A program made the translations under genes and the position numbers. The notes under the pieces are model-generated. The model saw only the letters and a program-made list of their open reading frames with translations, was not told the origin of the DNA and ran no database searches. Shown piece by piece: positions 5,123 to 11,495 of a DNA stretch of 13,640 nucleotides (position 1 is its first letter; every line of letters starts with the position of its first letter). The DNA is from DATIGJ01 sp035644155 (lineage in GTDB: Bacteria; Patescibacteriota; Microgenomatia; Levybacterales; UBA12049): NCBI GenBank assembly GCA_035644155.1, contig DASQPC010000043.1:1-13640 (forward strand), read 5' to 3'.

Positions 5123-6814
5123 TTATTCACTCGGTGGAATGCCGTAGTAGGTCATAATATCCTTCGCTACTTTGAAAAATACCGGTGCCGCAGTTTCCGC
5201 TCCGTAAATTGAGGTTGTCGGACGATCAATAATAACTAACATCAGAAATTTTGGATTTTCAGCCGGAGCAAAACCGATAAAAGAAGCAATTGTCTTATTT
5301 GCATCATAATGTCCGGCAATTGGAATCTGTGCCGTACCTGTTTTGCCGGCTATTCGATACCCTTTGGGTTTTGCCCATTTGGCTTCTCCGTTGTCAACTG
5401 CGTTAACCATCATCTCTGTCATCACCTTTGCAGTTTGCGCAGAGACAGGCTGACTGACCACTTTGGGAAGAATAGGAATCGTTTCTCCATCTGGTGTTTG
5501 GACAGCGGAGACAACATGTGGTTCCATCATTTTGCCATCATTTGCAATCGCGGAAAAAGCAGTCAAAAGCTCGATTGGCGTTACGGTAATCCCCTGTCCA
5601 AATGTCGCAGTCGCAAGATCAATTGGATACCACTGATTATCTGCTCTTGTCGGTGGTGTACCTTCTCCTTGTAAATCAATTCCTGTCAAATCCCCAATTC
5701 CAAATTTTTTGATATATGAAAGCATTCTATCTTCTCCGAGCTTTCGTCCAACGAAAACCATACCAGTATTGTCAGAATGTTGAATGACCTGCGTCATTGT
5801 TTCATTTGCGTTATATTGATCATTCCATGTATGAATATCATAGCCGCCAATAGCAACAGGACCGGCACAAATCGTACAACGAGTATCGGGTGTAAGAAAT
5901 CCAGCATCTAAAGCACTTGCCATAATCAACGGTTTAAATGTCGATCCTGGTTCATACGTATCCGAAAGAAAAGGGTTGCGATATAACGAGTCAGAATAAT
6001 TTTGATAATCTCTCGGGTCAAACGTTGGGAAGGAAGACATAGCCAAGATGCCGCCAGTCTTTGGGTCCATGACAGCAGCCATACCACTTGCCGCACCATA
6101 TTCTTCAATTCCTGATTTTAATGTATTATCAAGCAGGAATTGTATTGTTCGATCCACATGGAGGATGAGATTACGCCCATCAACTTCGCCAACCGTGTCA
6201 TTCATTTTTGCAAGAATCGGTTGACCAAGTGCGTCATGAATTTGTACTGCTAAACCTGTTTTCCCATGAAGCTGTCTGTCATAGTATCCTTCAAGACCAA
6301 AATATCCTTTGTCATTACCATTTTCATCTTTACCGACAAAACCCAAGAGTTTTGCAGCCGTTGATGCTTCTGGATAAAATCTTACTGTCTGTTCCTCAAA
6401 GCCAACGCCTGGAATATGCAGCGGTTCTATTTTTTCTTTTGTTTGCCGATCAACATGTGATTTGAGAGCAACCCAGTACCGATTGAGCGATAAAAGCGCA
6501 CTGATACTTGCTGTATCTTCATCAAGAAGTGTTGATAAGACCGCTGATTCTTCATTTACATCTTTTATTTCCTTAGGATTGGCAAAAACAAGATAGGAAA
6601 GTTTGTTAGCGGCAATAGCAAAACCATCTGAGGTTATAATTTCTCCCCGCTGCGGATTGAGTTTGACGATACGACCATATTGATCCTGCCCTAAAGCTGC
6701 CAATTCTTCAGCACGAACAACCTGCCAATAAAATAATCTTGCAAGAATGGAAAAGAAGAAAAAAAGAAAAAATAAGAGAGTTACTCGATATCTCCAGGTC
6801 ATAATGTCTATCAT
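5123..6814 (-). CDS. ftsI: Class B penicillin-binding protein, FtsI-type transpeptidase
   Basis: Septal peptidoglycan D,D-transpeptidase, anchored in the membrane with its catalytic domain outside. One N-terminal TM helix (about 10-30, rich in Phe/Leu), then a PBP dimerisation domain with the NPQRGEIITSDG block (53-64) and RFYPEASTAAKLLGFVG (145-161), then the transpeptidase domain with all three active-site motifs: S291-T-F-K294, S347-D-N349 and K491-T-G493. TFGQGITVTP (404-413) is also typical. The length of 563 is normal, and no PASTA domain follows. Position after mraZ-rsmH-ftsL makes FtsI/PBP3 far likelier than an elongation PBP2. Start: ATG 6814; ATG 6802 (residue 5) is an alternative, and no in-frame ATG, GTG or TTG lies in the 55-nt gap upstream. 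Its own promoter and a perfect palindrome lie in that gap. Confidence 0.93.
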   Translation of the reverse strand: MIDIMTWRYRVTLLFFLFFFFSILARLFYWQVVRAEELAALGQDQYGRIVKLNPQRGEIITSDGFAIAANKLSYLVFANPKEIKDVNEESAVLSTLLDEDTASISALLSLNRYWVALKSHVDRQTKEKIEPLHIPGVGFEEQTVRFYPEASTAAKLLGFVGKDENGNDKGYFGLEGYYDRQLHGKTGLAVQIHDALGQPILAKMNDTVGEVDGRNLILHVDRTIQFLLDNTLKSGIEEYGAASGMAAVMDPKTGGILAMSSFPTFDPRDYQNYSDSLYRNPFLSDTYEPGSTFKPLIMASALDAGFLTPDTRCTICAGPVAIGGYDIHTWNDQYNANETMTQVIQHSDNTGMVFVGRKLGEDRMLSYIKKFGIGDLTGIDLQGEGTPPTRADNQWYPIDLATATFGQGITVTPIELLTAFSAIANDGKMMEPHVVSAVQTPDGETIPILPKVVSQPVSAQTAKVMTEMMVNAVDNGEAKWAKPKGYRIAGKTGTAQIPIAGHYDANKTIASFIGFAPAENPKFLMLVIIDRPTTSIYGAETAAPVFFKVAKDIMTYYGIPPSE

Positions 6815-6819
6815 CGCGA

Positions 6820-6835
6820 AACCGATATATCGGTT
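6820..6835. promoter_or_regulatory. Perfect 16-bp palindrome just upstream of ftsI
   Basis: AACCGATATATCGGTT is its own reverse complement. It begins 6 nt before the ftsI ATG and lies between an SD-like GGAGAG (6849-6844) and the start. As DNA it could be a dimeric repressor site. As RNA it can fold into a 6-bp stem with a UAUA loop between the SD-like sequence and the ATG. No protein can be assigned to it. Confidence 0.6.
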
Positions 6836-6858
6836 GTGGCGATCTCTCCAATAATCTA

Positions 6859-6887
6859 AGTATAAAATATTATTGCTTTAAAGCCAA
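6859..6887 (-). promoter_or_regulatory. Predicted internal ftsI promoter
   Basis: Minus strand: -35 TTGGCT (6887-6882), exactly 17-nt spacer, -10 TATACT (6864-6859). The expected start is near 6852, giving a leader of about 38 nt that holds GGAGAG and the 16-bp palindrome. The promoter overlaps the 3' end of the ftsL-like gene. Moderate support only, since ftsI could also be read from the mraZ promoter. Confidence 0.42.
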
Positions 6888-7154
6888 CGGCAATGGCGTG
6901 TTGAGGTAGACTTGAGATTTAGCTTCGACAAAACCTAACTTATCTGCTTTTTGAGAAATATTCGTCAAAGAAGATGCCTCAAGAAATTGTTCGTTAAGAA
7001 CCATATTGTCTCTTTTATAATCACTCACTTGCTTTTGTAAATCAGCAAGCTCCGATCCTGTCGTTGCTATTTGATTTGCGACACTAATTTGCGCCAGAGA
7101 AAGTCCGACAATGACTGAAATAACAAAAATAAGTAAATAAACTGGTCTTTTCAT
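6870..7154 (-). CDS. ftsL: FtsL-like septum protein (TM plus coiled coil)
   Basis: 94-residue bitopic membrane protein. A short basic N-terminus (MKR) is followed by one TM helix (about 4-22), then a heptad-like stretch (about 30-62, SELADLQKQVSDYKRDN and on), then a short tail. This matches FtsL/DivIC topology, where the coiled coil pairs with the FtsB/DivIC partner and helps activate septal synthesis outside the membrane. Sequence identity in this family is always weak, so the call rests on topology, size and the invariant place between rsmH and ftsI. The ATG overlaps the rsmH stop (ATGA), so translation is coupled. No second FtsB/DivIC-like gene is in the window. Confidence 0.8.
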   Translation of the reverse strand: MKRPVYLLIFVISVIVGLSLAQISVANQIATTGSELADLQKQVSDYKRDNMVLNEQFLEASSLTNISQKADKLGFVEAKSQVYLNTPLPLALKQ

Positions 7155-8038
7155 AATTTTTCAAAAACTCGTAACTTCGCGCTTCTGCTTCTATTGTTAC
7201 GTTCAATTTCCTCTTCACTTGCAGTTATTGGTTTTTTTGTAAGTATTGTCCCTCGCTTTTGCTCTTCCCATTCTTTAAATTGATTTTTAATAATCCTATC
7301 TTCAAGTGAATGAAAGGAAATAACTGCAATTCTTCCTTTCTCCTCAAGCAAATCCAGAGCTTTTGGTAATGCTTCCCGTATATTGTTGAGTTCATCATTA
7401 ACTGCTATTCGCAATGCTTGAAAAACTCTCGTTGCTCCATTTATTGTTGTCTGTTTTCTTGGTATTGAACGATTAATAATCGTTGCAAGTTCGGTTGTCG
7501 TTTTGATCGGACTTATTTTACGGGCCCTAATAATACTGTCAGAAATGGAGCGAGCAAACCGCTCCTCACCCAATTTAGTAAATAATTCATAAAGTTCTCC
7601 TTTCGTTAGGATATTTATCAAATCCCCAGCCTTTACACTCAAATCCTGATCCATTCTCATATCAAGCACCGCTTCTTTCTGAAAACTAAACCCTCTCTCT
7701 GCGCTATCTACATGGTGACTTGATATTCCTAAATCAAAAAGTATTCCCGAAACCTGAATAAAATCATTCTCACTTGCAAGCTTGTCAATGTCCTTAAAAT
7801 TTCCCTTTGCCAAAATTAATTCGTCTCTTATTTCCTGTTTATTAATTAGTAATTCTTTCTTAACAAAATCCAGTGCATCCTGATCAAAATCAATTCCCAA
7901 AACCTTTCCACCTCTTTCCAAAATTGCTTGCGTATGTCCTCCTCCGCCCAATGTCGCGTCAATATATTTCTTATTCTTTTGAATATGTAATAAATCTAAT
8001 GTCTCTTGTAAAAGAACACTTATGTGATACTTACTCAT
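7151..8038 (-). CDS. rsmH: 16S rRNA (cytosine1402-N4)-methyltransferase RsmH (MraW)
   Basis: SAM-dependent enzyme that N4-methylates C1402 in the decoding centre of 16S rRNA. The 295 residues are near the normal length of about 310. Features in order: HISVLLQETLDLL (5-17), SAM loop YIDATLGGGGHTQAIL (25-40), acidic GIDFD (48-52), FDLGISSHHVD (101-111), RGFSFQKEAVLDMRMD (115-130), the helical insertion (about 135-210), ISFHSLEDRIIK (240-251) and a basic tail NNRSRSAKLRVFEKL (281-295). The tail matches the family NPRSRSAKLR motif. It overlaps the mraZ 3' end by 8 nt and the ftsL start by 4 nt, so all three are probably translated from one message starting at the mraZ promoter. Confidence 0.97.
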   Translation of the reverse strand: MSKYHISVLLQETLDLLHIQKNKKYIDATLGGGGHTQAILERGGKVLGIDFDQDALDFVKKELLINKQEIRDELILAKGNFKDIDKLASENDFIQVSGILFDLGISSHHVDSAERGFSFQKEAVLDMRMDQDLSVKAGDLINILTKGELYELFTKLGEERFARSISDSIIRARKISPIKTTTELATIINRSIPRKQTTINGATRVFQALRIAVNDELNNIREALPKALDLLEEKGRIAVISFHSLEDRIIKNQFKEWEEQKRGTILTKKPITASEEEIERNNRSRSAKLRVFEKL

Positions 8039-8465
8039 CTTCCTGTCCTGACAGCCTTTCAGCGATAAGCTCTATATCTTTTGATAAATCTTTTTGATGA
8101 TCATCCCAATGTTTCTTATCCCATACCTCAATAAATCGCTGCATGCCTGCAAAGAGTATTTCTGTTTCAATCATTGCAAATTTTCGCAAATACTCAGGTA
8201 AAACAAATCTCCCCTTGCCATCAAGCTCAATATCCGTCGCGTTCCCTAGTAAAAATCTTTGTAATTCTCGTGTCGCTTTATTCGTAAATGGTTTTCCCTC
8301 AGTCCCTTCTAAGAGTGTCTTCCAATTTCCCTCTGAAACAATAATCAAACAATTCTCAAACCCTTTCGTAATAATTAATTTATCGCCTAAAATGTCTCGA
8401 AATTTCTTTGGCAGACTTGCTTGATGTTTTTCTCCAACTCGACTTTCATATTGTCCAATCAACAT
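8031..8465 (-). CDS. mraZ: MraZ, AbrB/SpoVT-type transcriptional regulator of the dcw cluster
   Basis: DNA-binding regulator, first gene of dcw clusters, that represses its own promoter in the species studied. It has the duplicated SpoVT/AbrB half-barrels: MLIGQYESRVGEKHQASLPK at the N-terminus and IELDGKGRFVLPEYLRKFA (about 79-97). The first copy has EKHQASLP where the family usually has DxKGRxxIP, a mild departure in the loop; the second is canonical DGKGRFVLP. The 144 residues are normal. The start at ATG 8465 gives the expected M-x-I/L-G-x-Y beginning. A 48-nt leader follows the predicted promoter and holds two 10-bp-spaced repeats that could be its own binding site. No clear SD. Confidence 0.95.
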   Translation of the reverse strand: MLIGQYESRVGEKHQASLPKKFRDILGDKLIITKGFENCLIIVSEGNWKTLLEGTEGKPFTNKATRELQRFLLGNATDIELDGKGRFVLPEYLRKFAMIETEILFAGMQRFIEVWDKKHWDDHQKDLSKDIELIAERLSGQEDE

Positions 8466-8483
8466 ACATACAGCTTTCTTAAA

Positions 8484-8501
8484 TTTCCTACTTTTTCCTA
8501 C
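8484..8501 (-). promoter_or_regulatory. mraZ operator: Candidate MraZ operator: two tandem GTAGGAAA boxes
   Basis: On the minus strand GTAGGAAA occurs at 8501-8494 and again at 8491-8484, exactly 10 bp apart, between the predicted transcription start and the mraZ ATG. Known MraZ operators are short G-rich direct repeats one helical turn apart (TGGGN with 5-bp gaps in E. coli). Here the equivalent reads TAGGA-N5-TAGGA. I see two boxes; E. coli has three. Confidence 0.6.
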
Positions 8502-8519
8502 GTAATACTACTATATTCT

Positions 8520-8548
8520 ATAATGCACCTTTCGTGAAAACTTGTCAA
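8520..8548 (-). promoter_or_regulatory. Predicted mraZ (dcw cluster) promoter
   Basis: Minus strand: consensus -35 TTGACA (8548-8543), 17-nt spacer, -10 CATTAT (8525-8520). The expected start is near 8513, 48 nt before the mraZ ATG. The octamer TTTTCACG occurs on the minus strand both just downstream of the -35 (8540-8533) and 40 bp upstream of that copy (8580-8573). Confidence 0.6.
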
Positions 8549-8638
8549 CAGGTTCATAAACGTTGTAGTGTCCGTGAAAAATAAGAAATACAAGATGTAG
8601 GGTATAAGTATGTAAGAAAAAGGTAAGAGAATTTAATC

Positions 8639-8698
8639 GTCATGCTGAATTTGCTTCAGCATCTCTTTTTGAAGTTCCCGACATAAATTCGGGATGAC
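8639..8698. repeat. REP-like two-hairpin intergenic repeat
   Basis: A 60-bp unit bounded by GTCAT (8639-8643) and its complement ATGAC (8694-8698). Inside are two hairpins. The first is ATGCTGAA / TTCAGCAT (8642-8649 with 8655-8662, 5-nt loop). The second is TCCCGA / TCGGGA (8676-8681 with 8689-8694, 7-nt loop). The arrangement resembles dispersed GTCATnCTGAA...TCGGGATGAC repeats that I recall from many unrelated bacterial genomes. Located 10 bp past the stop of the minus-strand gene at 8709-9209, it may also terminate that transcript. Only one copy is in this window. Confidence 0.7.
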
Positions 8699-8708
8699 AA
8701 ACGACAAA

Positions 8709-9209
8709 TTATAAATCAAGAGTCTTTTCAACTTCGTAGGTTTTTCCATCGATTTTAATAATTTTTAACGTGAGATCGACAGACTTAACGCCTGTATCAT
8801 AATGGCAGACATTTCGAGAACAACTTCCTAAATCAAGCCAAGGAGACTCGTACGTACTATCACTTCCATTAATTTGTGCTTGTCCGGTGATACCTCTTTG
8901 CACACGAGCTTCTCCTCCTTCGCTTTGCTCTTGAGCTGTCGAATCAGCTTCATAGGTTAATTCATATTCAATTGATTTAATACCACTTATTTTGGCAATA
9001 GCAAACTTAACAGATTTATTATCTGGCTTAGAGGTGAGGGTCAGACCGATAGCATCAGGAGAAAGTTTTTGAACGATATCCTGGCTTTGAGACTGATCTT
9101 CTTGTGGTTTGGCTTTGGATTTATTTGCTAGATAGAAGTAGCCACCACCGGCAACAAGTACTACCAAAACAACTCCGACGACAATCTGTATAGTTCTCTT
9201 TTTAAACAT
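8709..9209 (-). CDS. Membrane-anchored extracytoplasmic protein of unknown function
   Basis: 166 residues. A basic start (MFKKR) precedes one TM segment (about 8-27, VVGVVLVVLVAGGGYFYLA), then a Lys/Gln/Ser-rich linker (28-50) and an apparently beta-rich domain (about 52-166). The N-terminus lacks a lipobox cysteine, so it is a TM anchor or uncleaved signal, not a lipoprotein. Near the C-terminus, LGSCSRNVCHYDTGV (128-141) holds the only two cysteines (130 and 135), placed for a disulfide outside the cell or for metal binding. From memory, similar LGxC-x4-C-xYDxGV proteins occur in Microgenomates, but I know no function. Its predicted promoter (TTGACA, 18 nt, TATTCT) is back to back with that of marR. 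Confidence 0.8.
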   Translation of the reverse strand: MFKKRTIQIVVGVVLVVLVAGGGYFYLANKSKAKPQEDQSQSQDIVQKLSPDAIGLTLTSKPDNKSVKFAIAKISGIKSIEYELTYEADSTAQEQSEGGEARVQRGITGQAQINGSDSTYESPWLDLGSCSRNVCHYDTGVKSVDLTLKIIKIDGKTYEVEKTLDL

Positions 9210-9224
9210 ATTCAGGTTGTTTCC

Positions 9225-9254
9225 AGAATAAACGAATCATATCCAACCTGTCAA
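9225..9254 (-). promoter_or_regulatory. Predicted promoter of the anchored-protein gene
   Basis: Minus strand: -35 TTGACA (9254-9249), 18-nt spacer, -10 TATTCT (9230-9225). The expected start is near 9218, about 9 nt before the ATG. Its -35 and the marR -35 form an inverted repeat, TGTCAA-N8-TTGACA, so the two promoters diverge from a shared region and could be co-regulated. Confidence 0.45.
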
Positions 9255-9262
9255 GTATGCTG

Positions 9263-9290
9263 TTGACAAGAAAAAAAACTGCGATATAAT
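9263..9290 (+). promoter_or_regulatory. Predicted marR-efflux operon promoter
   Basis: Consensus -35 TTGACA (9263-9268), 16-nt A-rich spacer, consensus -10 TATAAT (9285-9290). The expected start is near 9297, inside the palindrome at 9290-9302. The leader is about 25 nt and carries AGGA at 9308-9311, 10 nt before the marR ATG. Confidence 0.8.
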
Positions 9291-9302
9291 TAGATTATCT
9301 AA
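9290..9302. promoter_or_regulatory. Candidate MarR operator palindrome
   Basis: TTAGATTATCTAA is a perfect inverted repeat (6-bp arms around one T) that overlaps the last base of the -10 and spans the predicted start site. A further TTAG at 9306-9309 pairs with the inner CTAA (9299-9302), giving a second overlapping partial palindrome. MarR proteins typically bind such AT-rich palindromes over their own promoters, so autorepression is the likely reading. Confidence 0.7.
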
Positions 9303-9321
9303 ATATTAGGACATCAAAGTT

Positions 9322-9756
9322 ATGAATGCAAATATTACAAGTAGATTAATTGAATTAAGCTTTCAACTTTCCCGCCAAATAAAAGGCACAATGTGTTTTA
9401 CTTCTCAATTTATCAATCTCAGCATGCTTCAGTTGCAAGCGCTGAGCTTTATAAAAAGCAAACCAAATGTCCACATGCGTGAAATTGCGGAGCATTTTCA
9501 TATTGAACTTCCTTCTGCAACAAGTTTACTTAACAAACTCCATGAAATGCAATTGGTAAGCCGAAGCACCGATGCTACTGACCGAAGAGTTGTTAAAATT
9601 TCTTTGACAGCGGATGGCGAAACCCTCCTCAAAGATGCTATGATAGAAAGGAATAAGAAAACAGAGATACTGCTTTCCTATCTTTCAGAAACAGAAAAAG
9701 AAAATTTACTCCATATTTTTGAAAAATTGCTTACAAAAATGGAGGAAAAGAAATGA
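9322..9756 (+). CDS. MarR-family transcriptional regulator
   Basis: 144-residue winged-helix regulator with the normal MarR size and layout: N-terminal dimerisation helix (about 5-22), DNA-binding core with the helix-turn-helix HMREIAEHFHIELPSATSLL (about 51-70), NKLHEMQLVSRSTD (71-84), wing DATDRRVVKISLT (83-95) containing the conserved D-x-R-R, and C-terminal dimerisation helices (about 100-144). Cys25 is the only cysteine, so thiol sensing is possible but unproven. As the first gene of an efflux operon with a palindrome at its start site, it most likely represses the operon and is released by a drug or metabolite ligand. Its TGA overlaps the next ATG. A strong SD for that next gene (GGAGG, 9741-9745) lies within its last codons. 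Confidence 0.93.
   Translation: MNANITSRLIELSFQLSRQIKGTMCFTSQFINLSMLQLQALSFIKSKPNVHMREIAEHFHIELPSATSLLNKLHEMQLVSRSTDATDRRVVKISLTADGETLLKDAMIERNKKTEILLSYLSETEKENLLHIFEKLLTKMEEKK
9741..9745 (+). promoter_or_regulatory. Strong Shine-Dalgarno for the first adaptor gene
   Basis: GGAGG, 7 nt before ATG 9753, is the clearest SD in the window and fixes that start. It contrasts with the genes that appear leaderless or lack an SD, so the ribosomes here do use SD pairing for some genes. Confidence 0.75.
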
Positions 9757-10850
9757 AAATAAGAAGAATTCTTTTGGGCCTTATTGTTTTGATATTACTC
9801 GTAGAGTCAGGTATCTTTCTCAACTTTACAGTTTTTTCCTATGCAGCAAAGAAAACTCCATCAGGCACAGTTGGCGTCAAAAAAGTAAGTTCTCAGATAT
9901 CAGCAGATGGAACTATAACTGCACAAAATCAAGCAATGCTTCACTTCCAAACAGGAGGTAAGCTTGCCTATCTTCCCTTGAAAGAAGGAGATAAAGTTAC
10001 TGCAGGGCAGACAGTTGCTCAGCTTGATTCGTATGCTTTACAAAAAAGCTTACAACTTGCAGCAAATACATATCAAGTAAGCAAAAATAACAATGCCCAA
10101 ATCCAAGAAAATAACCAAGCAAATGTCGTGGAAGGTCAACAGCGTGTCTCACTTGATACCACCAATAAGAATAGTTATAACAATATTACAGAAGCACAAG
10201 TTATTACTGATGCTGTCAAAAGAATCGTTGACAATAGCTCACTTTCACAAGATTCAGCACAATTAAACGTCGATCTCGCAAATTACGCAGTACAGTTGGC
10301 AACACTTACTTCTCCTTTAACTGGTATTGTGACGCATGAGGATGTGACCGTTGCGGGAGTAAATGTGATACCGACAACTTCATTTGTTGTTGCTGATCCT
10401 TCATCAGTTGTTTTCAGGGCAAATATTTCGGCAAATGATATTGATTATGTGGCAGAAGGCGCACAAGCAACAATTATTGTGGATGGTTCTCAAAAACGAA
10501 TCAAAGGAACAGTTCTCAAGATATATCCATCAAAAATAACACTTGCAAACGGCCAAGCTGTCTATCAAGTTGATATTCAGAGTGATGATTTGAAAAATGC
10601 CAAACTTGATCAATCAGGAACAGTGCTTATCACCAGTAGCGCAGATCAAAATGTAACTCTTGTCCCAACATGGACAATTCTGTCTGGCAAATATATTTGG
10701 GTTAATCATGATGGCACAACAGAACTTAAACAAATAAAAATCGGACGAGTTCATGGAGATCAGACTGAAGTGCTCAATGGCTTAACAACTGATGATAACG
10801 TTATCACCGACCCGAAGTCCTTGCCGAGCAAAAAATACTTACTCTTATGA
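9753..10850 (+). CDS. Membrane fusion (periplasmic adaptor-type) protein, AcrA/MacA-like layout
   Basis: 365 residues with a full adaptor domain order. N-terminal anchor or uncleaved signal (about 5-29), first lipoyl half (about 55-92, GGKLAYLPLKEGDKVTAGQ), helical hairpin (about 93-183, Gln/Asn/Ala-rich), second lipoyl half (about 184-215, LTSPLTGIVTHEDVTVAGV), beta-barrel (about 216-300), and a membrane-proximal domain (about 301-365, including VPTWTILSGKYIWV). Adaptors link an inner-membrane pump to an exit duct. In a single-membrane cell it would act as a surface-exposed accessory to the pump. The layout is nearer to RND/ABC adaptors than to classical EmrA. It overlaps marR and the next gene, both by ATGA, so the operon is tightly coupled. 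Energy partner: most likely the MFS transporter two genes downstream. Confidence 0.85.
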   Translation: MKIRRILLGLIVLILLVESGIFLNFTVFSYAAKKTPSGTVGVKKVSSQISADGTITAQNQAMLHFQTGGKLAYLPLKEGDKVTAGQTVAQLDSYALQKSLQLAANTYQVSKNNNAQIQENNQANVVEGQQRVSLDTTNKNSYNNITEAQVITDAVKRIVDNSSLSQDSAQLNVDLANYAVQLATLTSPLTGIVTHEDVTVAGVNVIPTTSFVVADPSSVVFRANISANDIDYVAEGAQATIIVDGSQKRIKGTVLKIYPSKITLANGQAVYQVDIQSDDLKNAKLDQSGTVLITSSADQNVTLVPTWTILSGKYIWVNHDGTTELKQIKIGRVHGDQTEVLNGLTTDDNVITDPKSLPSKKYLLL

Positions 10851-11485
10851 AAAAAACAGTTTCTTTATTCAAAAACAAAAATTTTCTTAAAAAAGTAGGA
10901 ATTATCTTAGTTGTGCTTCTGGTGATTGGTGGAGCTATTTTCTTTTTGAAAACGACAAATCGTGTCTTCATCGATAACTCAATTATTGCTGCACCAGTCA
11001 TTACTATCTCACCTACAACCAGCGGTAAATTGAAAGAACTTGATGTGACCGAAGGACAAAAAGTTGCAAAAGGTGATACACTCGCTGTTGTTGGCGGTGA
11101 AACGATTAGAACTGATACAGACGCACTTGTTATTCTTTCAAACAATCAAATAGGCTCTTCCGTTGGCCCACAAACACAATTGATGCAACTCATAAGACCA
11201 ATTGATGTTCGCGTGGCAGGGACACTTGATGAAAATAAAGGACTCAACACTATTCATGTTGGACAAGTTGTGTCATTTACCGTTGATGCTTTCCCTGGCA
11301 AAACCTATTGGGGATATGTCGATGAAGTTTCTCCAACAGCCAAACAAACACAGCTATCATTTTCTATTTCCAATGAACGACCAACACAACAATTTATAAT
11401 CTACGCACGGTTTGATACCACAAAATACCCTGAAATTAAAAACGGTATGTCCGCAAAGATGACCGTTTTTACTAAGACAAACTAA
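10847..11485 (+). CDS. Short HlyD/EmrA-like adaptor lacking the helical hairpin
   Basis: 212 residues. One TM helix (about 17-34) is followed by a lipoyl-like domain (about 42-115) with TTSGKLKELDVTEGQKVAKG (57-76), then a beta-barrel domain (about 117-210) with DVRVAGTLDEN and VGQVVSFTVDAFPG. In EmrA and HlyD a long coiled-coil hairpin splits the lipoyl domain; here the two halves are joined by a few residues (about 84-96), so the part that would reach an outer-membrane duct is absent. The family is clear, but its exact role is inferred: perhaps a partner of the first adaptor or a cap for the MFS pump. It starts inside the previous stop codon (ATGA), and the MFS gene follows 10 nt after its stop. 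Confidence 0.82.
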   Translation: MKKTVSLFKNKNFLKKVGIILVVLLVIGGAIFFLKTTNRVFIDNSIIAAPVITISPTTSGKLKELDVTEGQKVAKGDTLAVVGGETIRTDTDALVILSNNQIGSSVGPQTQLMQLIRPIDVRVAGTLDENKGLNTIHVGQVVSFTVDAFPGKTYWGYVDEVSPTAKQTQLSFSISNERPTQQFIIYARFDTTKYPEIKNGMSAKMTVFTKTN

Positions 11486-11495
11486 CACTCCTCCT

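Noticed and set aside
5309..5674. Plus-strand 121-codon open frame inside ftsI
   Set aside because: Antisense to the transpeptidase domain, Cys/Arg-rich and without motifs, hence a shadow frame.
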